From: PALSA-693 sp963729695
GTDB lineage: Bacteria > Actinomycetota > Acidimicrobiia > Acidimicrobiales > Palsa-688
DNA length: 64,000 nt
Direction of reading: 5' to 3'
Assembly: GCA_963729695.1 (NCBI GenBank)
Contig: CAVSOT010000003.1
Span: 248,001 to 312,000, forward strand
The translations under genes were made by a program, and so were the position numbers. Shown here one piece after another: positions 18,315 through 25,928 of the stretch. The notes below the pieces were generated by a model. The model searched no databases. It was given only the letters and a program-made list of their open reading frames with translations, and had not been told where the DNA came from. Every line of letters starts with the position of its first letter. The first letter of the stretch is position 1.

Positions 18315-19078
18315 CGGCCGACGGTCTGACCGCGGGCGACGCCGAGCGATTGGTCGAGGCGGGCCGGATGCTCGGTCGCCGCCTCGCCGGCCCGGCTGCC
18401 GCTTCTGGCCCGGCTGCCGCTTCTGGCCCGGCTGCCGCTTCTGATCGGGCTGCCGCTTCTGGCCGGGCCGCCGGTTCTGGCCCGGCCGATGGGTCCGGGC
18501 TCCCCGCCCTGGTGGCGGTGGGCGAGGTCGGGATCGGGAACACCACTGTGGCCGCCGCCCTCGGGAGTGGGCTGCTCGGTCTCGATCCGGATGCTCTCGT
18601 GGGTCTCGGGGCCGGCTCCGACTCCCGGATGGTGGCCACCAAACGCCGGGTGGTGCACGACGCCGTGACCCGTTACCGGGATACCCGGCCGCCGTCCCGC
18701 GACCCGATGACGGCCCTGGCCGCGCTCGGCGGCGGGGAATTTGCGGTGCTCGCCGGTGTGGTCCTCGGCGTCGCGGCCGCCGGGGGGGTCGCGGTCCTCG
18801 ACGGAATGGCGACGGGCGTGGCCGCGTTGGTCGCGCTCGAGTTGGAACCCGCCGTTGCCAGTCACCTCATTGCCGGCCAGCGCAGCCGGGAAGCCGGTCA
18901 CCAGTACGTCCTCGAAGCCCTGGGGCTCGAACCGATCCTCGACCTCCGGTTGCGCGCCGGAGAGGGGGCCGGGGCCTGCCTCGCCGTGACGGTCGTGCAG
19001 GCCGGCCTGCGGATCCGCCTGGACGCCGCTCGGGTCGGCGGTCCCGAAACCGACCTCTCCACCACCGTACGCGGTTGA
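18311..19078 (+). CDS. cobT: C-terminal part of CobT in a different frame
   Basis: Nicotinate-nucleotide:DMB phosphoribosyltransferase, C-terminal part. It has the family motifs GEVGIGNTTVAAAL, LAALGGGEFAVLAGVVLG, and a C-terminal GEGAGACLAVTVVQAGL carrying the expected catalytic Glu. Homology actually begins a few residues before the GTG (RGDLVTADGLTAGDAE), so one -1 frame change near 18295 would join it to the upstream fusion as a single BluB-CobT protein. As drawn, a GTGA overlap (18311-18314) could also allow coupled translation of two polypeptides. It contains a second repeat block (18392-18499). Confidence 0.82.
   Translation: MTADGLTAGDAERLVEAGRMLGRRLAGPAAASGPAAASGPAAASDRAAASGRAAGSGPADGSGLPALVAVGEVGIGNTTVAAALGSGLLGLDPDALVGLGAGSDSRMVATKRRVVHDAVTRYRDTRPPSRDPMTALAALGGGEFAVLAGVVLGVAAAGGVAVLDGMATGVAALVALELEPAVASHLIAGQRSREAGHQYVLEALGLEPILDLRLRAGEGAGACLAVTVVQAGLRIRLDAARVGGPETDLSTTVRG
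18392..18499 (+). repeat. 18-bp degenerate tandem repeat in cobT
   Basis: Six units of 18 bp encoding PAAASG and variants (PAAASD, RAAASG, RAAGSG, PADGSG). The first two units are nearly identical and the later ones decay. It lies between the CobT helix VEAGRMLGRRL and the GEVGIGNTT motif, a position where normal CobT has a short loop. Confidence 0.85.
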
Positions 19079-19124
19079 CATACCACGGTCCGAGGCGGTC
19101 ACAGGGCCAGGGTAGGGTGGCGCT

Positions 19125-19703
19125 ATGGCCGACCAGGCCCAGTTTGCCGAGCTGGCGATGGAGTACATGGGTTCGCTCTACAGCGCTGCCCTCCGTATGA
19201 CGCGCAACCCCGCCGATGCCGAGGACCTGGTGCAGGAGACCTATCTGAAGGCCTACCGGGCCTTCGGGTCCTTCAAGGAAGGCACCAACCTCAAGGCCTG
19301 GCTCTACCGGATCCTGACCAACACGTTCATCAACTCCTATCGCGCCCGCAAGCGCCGCCCCGAGCAGAGCGAGCTCGACGACGTGGAGGATCTCTACCTC
19401 TTCCGACGCCTGGGGGGTCTCGAGGCGGTCAGCGCCGGACGGAGCGCAGAAGAGGAGGTCCTCGAGCACTTCACCGAAAGCGACGTCAAGGCCGCGGTGG
19501 AGTCCCTCCCCGAGCAGTTCCGGATGGCGGTGCTGCTCGCAGATGTGGAGGGATTTTCCTACAAGGAGATCGCCGAAATCCTCGATATCCCGATCGGTAC
19601 CGTAATGAGTCGGCTGCATCGCGGAAGAAGGGCGCTCCAGAAGGCGTTGCACGATTTCGGTATGGAACGGGGACTCGTGGCACCAGTCGTCGAGAGCCAG
19701 TAG
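19125..19703 (+). CDS. sigR: ECF sigma factor of the SigR/SigH (RpoE) type
   Basis: 192-aa group 4 sigma factor. Region 2 (about residues 10-75) has NPADAEDLVQETYLKAYRAF and KAWLYRILTNTFINSYRARK; region 4 (about 125-180) has LPEQFRMAVLLADVEGFSYK and IGTVMSRLHRGR, the recognition helix. In actinobacteria this type (SigR in Streptomyces, SigH in Mycobacterium) answers thiol-oxidative and heat stress. It is followed by its zinc anti-sigma factor, which supports the call. A TTGACA at 19075-19080 could be a -35 element, but I see no good -10. No SigR-type promoter is visible upstream of the gene itself. Confidence 0.92.
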   Translation: MADQAQFAELAMEYMGSLYSAALRMTRNPADAEDLVQETYLKAYRAFGSFKEGTNLKAWLYRILTNTFINSYRARKRRPEQSELDDVEDLYLFRRLGGLEAVSAGRSAEEEVLEHFTESDVKAAVESLPEQFRMAVLLADVEGFSYKEIAEILDIPIGTVMSRLHRGRRALQKALHDFGMERGLVAPVVESQ

Positions 19704-19776
19704 GAAGTTGCCAGTAGGAGGGTGCCGGTACTCGAGTACATCGAGACGGCATCCAGGAGATCGATCTTCGACAACA

Positions 19777-20070
19777 ATGGATGGACACGTGGACGAGGCC
19801 GGCAGGGGTGAAGAGGTAAGCGATGGGGACTGTGAGCAGGCCTTGCGCACCCTGTACACCTTCCTCGACGGCGAGCTGACGAGGGAACGACGGGTCGCCA
19901 TCCAGCAACATCTCGACAGTTGCTCGCCGTGCCTCGAGGCGTTCGACTTCGAGGCCGAGCTCAAGATCGTGGTTGCCCGCTGCTGCCGGGATCAGGTGCC
20001 GGAACACTTGCGCCAACGGGTGGCCGACCTCCTGGAGGAGGCATCCCGTGCCCCCCACAAGCTCGTATAG
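19777..20070 (+). CDS. rsrA: Zinc-dependent anti-sigma factor (RsrA/RshA type)
   Basis: 97 aa. It holds the ZAS motif HLDSCSPC (His-x3-Cys-x2-Cys) in a helical CEQALRTLYTFLDGELTRER context, plus an upstream Cys that completes the zinc site. In the family, oxidation forms a disulfide, ejects zinc and releases the sigma factor. Adjacent to and downstream of the SigR-like sigma gene, as in known pairs. The start at the ATG 19777 is uncertain because the AGGAGA site is 16 nt away. Confidence 0.9.
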   Translation: MDGHVDEAGRGEEVSDGDCEQALRTLYTFLDGELTRERRVAIQQHLDSCSPCLEAFDFEAELKIVVARCCRDQVPEHLRQRVADLLEEASRAPHKLV

Positions 20071-20076
20071 CAGGGC

Positions 20077-20103
20077 GGGAATCCGGCGCGGCCGGCAAGC
20101 GTT
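20077..20103 (+). promoter_or_regulatory. SigR/SigH-consensus promoter
   Basis: GGGAAT at 20077-20082, exactly 18 nt, then GTT at 20101-20103. This is the known actinobacterial SigR/SigH consensus (GGAAT-N18-GTT). It begins just after the anti-sigma stop and points at the small zinc-motif gene, whose ATG is 12 nt past the GTT, so the transcript would be leaderless or nearly so. Confidence 0.65.
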
Positions 20104-20115
20104 AGGTGGAGTGAT

Positions 20116-20304
20116 ATGAGCGAACGAACGCTAAGTGGGCACTCTCTGAGCGGCAGCGAGCGGCCGTCCAAATCGTTCGCCAAGGACCGGACCTGCCGAG
20201 AGCCGGGGTGCGGCACCCGACTGTCGATCTACAACAACGGCAAGTACTGCTACCAGCACGAGCCCATGGCGATACCTCGCACCCGAGGGAAGAAGATCGC
20301 CTGA
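20116..20304 (+). CDS. Small zinc-motif protein, probable SigR target
   Basis: 62 aa with a basic, Ser-rich N-terminus and a compact motif: Cys-x4-Cys (CREPGC), then 13 residues, then CYQH. The Cys4/His arrangement suggests one zinc site. The C-terminus is basic (RTRGKKIA). I do not recognise a named family. The ATG at 20116 is preceded by AGGTGGAG at 20104-20111. Its place behind a SigR-type promoter and next to sigR-rsrA suggests a thiol-stress role, by inference. Transcription factor, RNA-binding factor or zinc-buffer roles are all open. Confidence 0.75.
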   Translation: MSERTLSGHSLSGSERPSKSFAKDRTCREPGCGTRLSIYNNGKYCYQHEPMAIPRTRGKKIA

Positions 20305-20427
20305 ATCAACCTGAGGATGCAACCGCGGCGGGCTGGGCCACCACCACAGCGGCGGAACCGGATCGGCGAAGCCTGCCCGCTGTAGCCGGACGTTGCCGGT
20401 TACGATGCGTCATGCCCTGGCGTGCGC

Positions 20428-21525
20428 ATGGCTGAGCTGATCTCCTGGGAGACCGCCACCAGCGCGGCCACTTGGGTAGCCCGCCGCCAACCGCCCCTCA
20501 CCCCCTACGAGCGGCGCGCCCTCGAAACGGACTTCGGGGAGTTGACGGCCGAGGCCGAGGAGTTGGTCACGGCCGAGACGGGACTGCGCTCGTTGGCTGG
20601 CCCTGCTCGGGCCCGCCTGGTCGACCGCCCCCAGTGGGTCGGGGCCAACGTGGCCTCGTTCCAACGGCTGCTCCGTCCGGTGACCGACAAACTGGCCTCC
20701 CAGATCGATCAGGGAGGGGGCTGGAATCCCGTGCCGGCCGGCGCTTCCCGCTGGGTCACTGGGGTCCAGATCGGGTTGGTCCTCGGTTGGATGTCCACCC
20801 GGGTGCTGGGCCAGTACGACCAGCTGCTGATCGAGGACGAGCAACCCGAGGATCAGGACATCGTCTACTACGTGGGGCCCAACGTGGTGTCCATCGAGCG
20901 TCGTTACGGTTTCCCGACCAGGGAGTTCCGGCTGTGGCTGGCGCTGCACGAGGTGACGCACCGGGTCCAGTTCACCGGGGTCCCGTGGATGCGCAAGCAC
21001 TTCCTGACCCTCGTCGAGGAGACGCTCGACGGGATTGACCCCGACCCCAAACGGCTGCTGGCTGCGCTGCGCCGATCCGTGGAGGAGGTGCGCGCCGGCC
21101 ACAACCCGCTCGACGAAGGTGGATTGCTGACGTTGGTGGCGAGCCCCGAGCAGTACGCCGCCATCCAGCAGATCGGCGGCCTCATGAGCCTCCTGGAAGG
21201 TCACGGGGACATCACCATGGACCGGGCCGGCGCCGACCGCATCCCGAATGCAGCCCGGTTCGGCGCCGTCCTCCGGGAGCGCCGTCGCCAACGCGGGCTG
21301 CCCCGGCTGATCAGCGTGTTGATCGGCCTGGATGCCAAGCTGCGCCAGTACGAGCAGGGCGAACGGTTTATCGAGGCGGTCGAGACGGCCGGCGGGCAGG
21401 AACTCCTGGCCCGGGTCTGGGAAGGGCCCAGCTGGTTGCCGACGTGGCAGGAGATCCGCCGTCCGGCCGACTGGATCGCCCGGGCTGCGAAAGGCTCCGG
21501 CGCCGCGCCCTTGGCCTGGAGCTGA
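20428..21525 (+). CDS. Zinc-metalloprotease-like protein (DUF2342, F420-biosynthesis-associated family)
   Basis: 365 aa actinobacterial family seen next to tilS in Mycobacterium tuberculosis (Rv3626c region). Residues about 170-180 carry LALHEVTHRVQF, an HExxH-like zinc motif (HEVTH), with the downstream LEGHGDITMD giving further acidic and His residues. No signal peptide, so cytosolic. The family name links it to coenzyme F420 by co-occurrence; activity is not established. I start at the ATG 20428; a GTG at 20422 is equally in frame. Its stop overlaps the tilS ATG. Confidence 0.82.
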   Translation: MAELISWETATSAATWVARRQPPLTPYERRALETDFGELTAEAEELVTAETGLRSLAGPARARLVDRPQWVGANVASFQRLLRPVTDKLASQIDQGGGWNPVPAGASRWVTGVQIGLVLGWMSTRVLGQYDQLLIEDEQPEDQDIVYYVGPNVVSIERRYGFPTREFRLWLALHEVTHRVQFTGVPWMRKHFLTLVEETLDGIDPDPKRLLAALRRSVEEVRAGHNPLDEGGLLTLVASPEQYAAIQQIGGLMSLLEGHGDITMDRAGADRIPNAARFGAVLRERRRQRGLPRLISVLIGLDAKLRQYEQGERFIEAVETAGGQELLARVWEGPSWLPTWQEIRRPADWIARAAKGSGAAPLAWS

Positions 21526-22544
21526 TGACCGGACCCGCCGGCCCGATCAGCTCGAGCCGAGGGTCGGCTGTCCTTGTCAACGATCTGCTGGCCAAGTGCC
21601 AGTTTCCGCCACCGCCCGATCCCGACGCAGCCGCGGCCGGACCGGTGGCTTTGGGGGTGTCTGGAGGGCCGGACTCCCTGGCGCTCTTGGTCCTGGCCGT
21701 CCGGGCCGGTTTGGAGGTCGTGGCCATCCACGTGGATCACGGTCTACGGCCAGGGTCCGAGGCGGACGCCGAGGTGGTGGCAGACGCCGCCGCCCGGTAC
21801 GGGGCCCGGTTCGAGACCAGGTCGGTGGCCGTCTCTCCCGGCTCCGACCTCGAGGCCCGCGCCCGGCTTGCCCGCTACCGGGCGTTGCCGCCGGACGTGC
21901 TCACCGGCCACACCATGGACGACCAGGCCGAAACGGTGGTGCTCGCCCTTCTGCGCGGGGCGGCCCTGGACGGGCTGAGGGGGATGCGGTCCGTCCCGGC
22001 CGATCCCAATCTGACCCCACGCGCCGGGGAACGTGGGCGGCCCGGGCGGCCCCTGTTGGGACTGCGCCGCTTCGAGACGGCCGCCCTCTGTGCGAACGAG
22101 GGTCTGGTCCCGGTGCGGGATCCCAGCAACGCCAACCCGCGATTCCGGCGGAACCGGGTCCGCGCCGAGCTCGTGCCGATGATGTCGGCCATCGCGGAGC
22201 GGGACGTGGTGCCGGTCCTGGCCAGGCAGGCCCAGCTCCTGGCCGCCGATGCCGAATTCCTCGAGGAGCTCTCCACCGAGATCGACCCCACGGACGCCAA
22301 GCTCCTGCGTGGGGCCCCGTTGCCGCTGGCTCGCCGGGCGGTCCGCCGCTGGTTGCGAAGCCCGTTGGGGTTTCCCGACGAGGAGACCCACCCTCCCTCC
22401 GCGGCCGAGGTGGCCCGGGTCCTGGCGGTGGCGAGCGGGCAGGCGCAGGCGTGCGAATTGGCCGGGGGGCGGCGAGTCCAGCGGCGCACCGGTCGTTTGA
22501 TGGTGGCGCCAGGGCCGGGAGCCAGTACGGTCGGCCGTTCATGA
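21525..22544 (+). CDS. tilS: tRNA(Ile)-lysidine synthetase
   Basis: Adds lysine to C34 of tRNA-Ile(CAU), changing its codon from AUG to AUA. 339 aa. The PP-loop GVSGGPDSLALL is at about residues 43-54; HVDHGLRPGSEADAE and TGHTMDDQAETVVLALLRG follow as in the family, and RDPSN (here VRDPSNANPRFRRN) is present. The C-terminal domain is short, as in actinobacteria. The ATG at 21525 overlaps the previous stop and the gene overlaps hpt by 4 nt, so the three are likely co-translated. Confidence 0.93.
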   Translation: MTGPAGPISSSRGSAVLVNDLLAKCQFPPPPDPDAAAAGPVALGVSGGPDSLALLVLAVRAGLEVVAIHVDHGLRPGSEADAEVVADAAARYGARFETRSVAVSPGSDLEARARLARYRALPPDVLTGHTMDDQAETVVLALLRGAALDGLRGMRSVPADPNLTPRAGERGRPGRPLLGLRRFETAALCANEGLVPVRDPSNANPRFRRNRVRAELVPMMSAIAERDVVPVLARQAQLLAADAEFLEELSTEIDPTDAKLLRGAPLPLARRAVRRWLRSPLGFPDEETHPPSAAEVARVLAVASGQAQACELAGGRRVQRRTGRLMVAPGPGASTVGRS

Positions 22545-23197
22545 GCGAGTCGTCTGCCGCTATCTCGACGCCAGTGCCGCAGGGCCCGTCCGGAACCTCA
22601 GCAGCTCGACCTCCTTCCGAAGTGCCCACCGACGGGGCCGCCGAGGGAGAGGCCGCCTCATCCACGGACCCGGCGGTTGGTCGGCTGGTGGTGTCTGCAG
22701 ATCGCCTCCAACAACGCATACAGGAGCTCGGCTCGCAACTGACCGCCGACTACGCCGGGCGCGTCCCCTTGCTGGTGGGCGTGCTCAAGGGGGCCTGCTT
22801 CTTCCTCGCCGATCTGGCTCGCGCCATCGATCTCCCCGTGGAGATCGACTTCATGGCGGTGTCGTCCTACGGGAGCGCCACCCATACCAGCGGGGTGGTG
22901 CGGATTCTCAAGGACCTCGACCTGGACCTCACCGAGCGTCACGTGCTCATCGTCGAGGACATCGTTGACTCCGGATTGACGCTCTCGTATCTCCGGCGCA
23001 ACCTGGCTGCTCGCCACCCGGCGTCTTTGGAAGTGGTGGCGCTGTTGGTCAAGGAAGGCCTGCAGTCCGTCGATCTGGATCTGGCCTACGTAGGGTTCGT
23101 CATTCCCCCCGACTTCGTGGTCGGCTACGGACTCGACGCCGGTGAGCGCTATCGCAACCTGCCGTACGTCGCCGTGTACAAGGGCCCGGCCGGCTGA
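22541..23197 (+). CDS. hpt: Hypoxanthine phosphoribosyltransferase
   Basis: Purine salvage: hypoxanthine or guanine plus PRPP to IMP or GMP. 218 aa with the PRPP loop VLIVEDIVDSGLTL at about residues 136-149, the flexible-loop segment FMAVSSYGSATHTSG, and the C-terminal VGYGLDAGERYRNLPYVAVY. The first 45 residues are a Pro, Ser and Ala-rich extension. The ATG at 22541 overlaps the tilS stop. In mycobacteria ftsH follows hpt; here folE follows directly. Confidence 0.94.
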   Translation: MSESSAAISTPVPQGPSGTSAARPPSEVPTDGAAEGEAASSTDPAVGRLVVSADRLQQRIQELGSQLTADYAGRVPLLVGVLKGACFFLADLARAIDLPVEIDFMAVSSYGSATHTSGVVRILKDLDLDLTERHVLIVEDIVDSGLTLSYLRRNLAARHPASLEVVALLVKEGLQSVDLDLAYVGFVIPPDFVVGYGLDAGERYRNLPYVAVYKGPAG

Positions 23198-23267
23198 GCG
23201 TCCTCCGGGGATAGCCTGGCGTTCCCATGACCCACGCCTCCCTGTCTGATCTGGAGCGAGCCGTATC

Positions 23268-23927
23268 GTGACGACCACCTCTGTTTCCCAACGACCGAAC
23301 GACGACGGCCACGATGTTGGCGTCGAAGCAGACGGCAACGGCGTGGTTCGTCGAACCGGGGGGATCGACGAGGCCAGGATCGAGCGGGCGGTCCGGGAGA
23401 TCCTGCTCGCTATCGGCGAGGATCCGGAGCGCGACGGACTGCAGGCCACACCTACCAGGGTCGCCAGGATGTACGCCGAGATCTTTTCGGGTCTCCAGCA
23501 GGACCCCGGTGAGCACCTGTCGGTGGTGTTCGAGGCCAACCACGACGAGATGGTCATGGTCAAGGACATCCCGGTGTACAGCGTGTGCGAACACCACCTG
23601 GTCCCGTGGTTCGGCCACGCCCACATCGCCTACATCCCCAACGACGACGGCAGGATCACCGGCCTCTCCAAGCTGGCCCGCTTGGTGGACGGCTTCTCGC
23701 GCCGGCCCCAGGTACAGGAGCGGCTCACCACCCAGGTCGCGGATCGCCTCGAAGCCGTCCTCGTACCCCGAGGGGTGCTCGTAGTGGTCGAGGCGGAGCA
23801 TCTGTGCATGTCGATGCGCGGGGTGCGCAAGCCGGGGACCGTCACCATCACGTCGGCGGTTCGGGGGCTGATGCGCGACAGCGTGGCCGCGCGCAGCGAA
23901 GCCATGAGCTTCATCCACGGGCGTTAG
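23268..23927 (+). CDS. folE: GTP cyclohydrolase I
   Basis: First step of folate synthesis: GTP to 7,8-dihydroneopterin triphosphate. 219 aa from a GTG at 23268. The zinc ligands are visible in YSVCEHHLVPWFG (Cys and His near residues 106-109) and HLCMSMRGVRKPG (Cys near 184). The first 30 residues are poorly conserved. It heads the folate genes but is separated from folP by a 244-bp gap that holds a candidate RNA structure. Confidence 0.95.
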   Translation: MTTTSVSQRPNDDGHDVGVEADGNGVVRRTGGIDEARIERAVREILLAIGEDPERDGLQATPTRVARMYAEIFSGLQQDPGEHLSVVFEANHDEMVMVKDIPVYSVCEHHLVPWFGHAHIAYIPNDDGRITGLSKLARLVDGFSRRPQVQERLTTQVADRLEAVLVPRGVLVVVEAEHLCMSMRGVRKPGTVTITSAVRGLMRDSVAARSEAMSFIHGR

Positions 23928-23955
23928 GGACCGCCGGAAAGCAACTTACGTGAAA

Positions 23956-24041
23956 GAGGAGGCGGCGACGACTGCCTCCTGCCCTCGCAGCCCTTGTACG
24001 TCAAGCCTCTGTTAACAAACAGCAATCGTGGCCGCCTCCTC
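23956..24041 (+). other. Candidate structured leader between folE and folP
   Basis: A perfect 11-bp inverted repeat, GAGGAGGCGGC at 23956-23966 and its complement at 24031-24041, encloses 64 nt that include a nested CTGTT/AACAG pairing near 24008-24022. The outer arms extend imperfectly inward (ACGA with TCGT). It sits in the 244-bp folE-folP gap. It matches no riboswitch class I can name. It could also be a terminator, but no U-run follows. Confidence 0.4.
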
Positions 24042-24171
24042 GTTCTGTCCAGGTTGTTTTGCGGCGGTCCCGTGAGGTGCGTCCGAGGCGGCCCGCGACC
24101 GACCGCTCGGCCTCGCAAAACTTCGTTCGTCACCCTCTCTGGGTGAACCGCCGCGCCTGTACGCTGAGTGG

Positions 24172-25014
24172 GTGGCCGAGGTGATGGGCGTGCTCAACGT
24201 GACGCCCGACTCTTTTTCCGACGGGGGGCAATGGATCGAGCCCCAGGTGGCCATCGAGCATGGCCGCCGCATGGTGTCGGAAGGAGCGGCGGTCATTGAC
24301 GTCGGTGGCGAATCGACCCGGCCCGGCGCGACCCCGGTGCCCGAAGCCGAGGAGCTGAGCCGGGTGCTACCGGTGATCGAGGCCCTGGCCGGGGAGATCC
24401 GGATCTCGATTGATACCCGCAAAGCGGCCGTGGCTCGGGCGGCGGTCGCGGCCGGAGCGACGATCATCAACGACGTCTCCGCTCAGCTGTGGTCGGTGGC
24501 TGCCGAGACGGGCGCCGGGTGGGTGGCGATGCACATGCCTGCCGATCCGTTGGTCATGCAGCGCCACGCCCACTACGAGGACGTGGTGGACGAGGTCCGC
24601 CGTTACCTGGTCGAACGGGCCGAAACGGCCAGGAGCCATGGCGTGCACGAGGTCTGGATCGACCCAGGGATCGGGTTCGGGAAGCTCGCCCGGCACAACC
24701 TCCTCTTGTTGCGGCATCTCGACGCCCTCGCGAAGACCGGCTTCCCCGTGGTCATCGGGACGAGCCGCAAGTCGTTCCTCGGAGCCCTCGCCCCCGGTCG
24801 GGACGGTGCTCCAGCAGCTCCCTCCGATCGGTTGGAGGCGACGCTCGCCACCTCCACCTGGGCGGCGCTGCACGGGGCGGACCTCATCCGGGCGCATGAC
24901 GTCGGGCCCGCAGTGCAAGCGCTCCGCTTGGCTGCCACGGACGACCCCGAGTCGGATCAGAGAGCGGGCGGCGGAGCCCGGGCAACCGTCGGCGTGGGCG
25001 AAAGGGTCCGATGA
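24172..25014 (+). CDS. folP: Dihydropteroate synthase
   Basis: Joins 6-hydroxymethyl-dihydropterin pyrophosphate to p-aminobenzoate; the sulfonamide target. 280 aa TIM barrel. Seen: MGVLNVTPDSFSDGG at the N-terminus (pABA and pyrophosphate loop 1), VIDVGGESTRPGA (loop 2), INDVSAQ, IDPGIGFGK, and the C-terminal RAHDVGPAVQALR. The GTG at 24172 is used; the ATG at 24184 is an alternative. It overlaps the next gene by 4 nt. Confidence 0.95.
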   Translation: MAEVMGVLNVTPDSFSDGGQWIEPQVAIEHGRRMVSEGAAVIDVGGESTRPGATPVPEAEELSRVLPVIEALAGEIRISIDTRKAAVARAAVAAGATIINDVSAQLWSVAAETGAGWVAMHMPADPLVMQRHAHYEDVVDEVRRYLVERAETARSHGVHEVWIDPGIGFGKLARHNLLLLRHLDALAKTGFPVVIGTSRKSFLGALAPGRDGAPAAPSDRLEATLATSTWAALHGADLIRAHDVGPAVQALRLAATDDPESDQRAGGGARATVGVGERVR

Positions 25015-25535
25015 AGGGAAAGTGGGCCCGGGGCATCACGCCCCGCTTTTTCGCATGGATCATCAAGGGCCACCTGGCGGTCAGCGAGCGACCTGGGGGC
25101 TACGCCCGCAACCATCGCAAGGTGCGCCGGCACGAAGAGATCCTGTGGCTGCGCAGCGAAGGTTTCACCCGGGTGATCTCCCTCCTTCCATCTCCCCACA
25201 ACCTCCACGCCTACGACGAGCTGGGCGTCACCTGGAGTCACATCCCCTTCGGTCCCCACGATGATCCCCTGGTCGTGCTGGCCGACCTGTACAGCCGGAT
25301 CAAGGACTGGCTCGGGGAGGGCGAACGGATCCTGCTCCACCAGGAGGAGCTCGGCGACCGGCTCATGGGGGTGGTCTCCGGATATCTCCGCTGGTCCGGC
25401 ATGGTGAAGAGCGGTCCCCAGGCCATCGCCGTGGTCGAGAAGATCCTCGGCCGTCAGATGGGACCGTCCGGGCGGGAGCTGGTTGCGCTGGTGCCGAACC
25501 TCGCCGGGCACGCCACTGAGCCGCTGGGAAGCTGA
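25011..25535 (+). CDS. Phosphatase-fold protein with a substituted catalytic Cys
   Basis: 174 aa, embedded between folP and folB with start/stop overlap on the left and one-base spacing on the right. The sequence has the shape of a small dual-specificity phosphatase: VISLLPSPHNLHAYDELGVTWSH would be the beta-strand and general-acid part, and ILLHQEELGDRLMGVV sits where HCx5R is expected. Gln replaces the nucleophilic Cys (HQEELGDR), so classical Cys-phosphatase chemistry should be absent. Assignment to the fold is inference from this pattern; I do not recognise a named family. Location suggests a binding or regulatory part in pterin metabolism. Confidence 0.7.
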   Translation: MKGKWARGITPRFFAWIIKGHLAVSERPGGYARNHRKVRRHEEILWLRSEGFTRVISLLPSPHNLHAYDELGVTWSHIPFGPHDDPLVVLADLYSRIKDWLGEGERILLHQEELGDRLMGVVSGYLRWSGMVKSGPQAIAVVEKILGRQMGPSGRELVALVPNLAGHATEPLGS

Positions 25536-25925
25536 ATGAGCGGCCTCGAGCGCCCTCCCGACCGGATCCAGCTCCGGGGCCTGCGGGCGCTCGGGACCCA
25601 TGGCGTTCTCCCGGAAGAGCACACCCGGCGGCAACCGTTCGAGATCGACATCGACCTCGAGGTCGACCTCCGCCGGGCCGGGGATTCGGACGCCCTGGCC
25701 GACACGGTCGATTACGGCGCCGTCGCCGAGGCCGTGGTCGCTATCGTCGAGGGTCCCCACGCCCAGCTCATCGAACACCTGGCCGAAAAGATAGCGTCCG
25801 CCGCCCTGTCGACGGGGGCGCCAGGGGCGACGGCCGTGACGGTGCAGGTGCGCAAGACCCGACCGCCCGTTCCATTCGAGTTGGCGTCAGCCGGCGTGAC
25901 GATCCACCGCCGGCGGGATGGCTGA
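25536..25925 (+). CDS. folB: Dihydroneopterin aldolase
   Basis: Converts 7,8-dihydroneopterin to 6-hydroxymethyl-dihydropterin and glycolaldehyde. 129 aa. Seen: RIQLRGLRALGTHGVLPEE with the family Gly-x-x-Glu pocket, DTVDYGAVAEAVV, IEHLAEKIA, and the C-terminal VQVRKTRPPVPFELASAGV with the catalytic Lys. It overlaps nothing but is a single base from the previous stop, so clearly in the operon. Confidence 0.94.
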   Translation: MSGLERPPDRIQLRGLRALGTHGVLPEEHTRRQPFEIDIDLEVDLRRAGDSDALADTVDYGAVAEAVVAIVEGPHAQLIEHLAEKIASAALSTGAPGATAVTVQVRKTRPPVPFELASAGVTIHRRRDG

Positions 25926-25928
25926 CCC

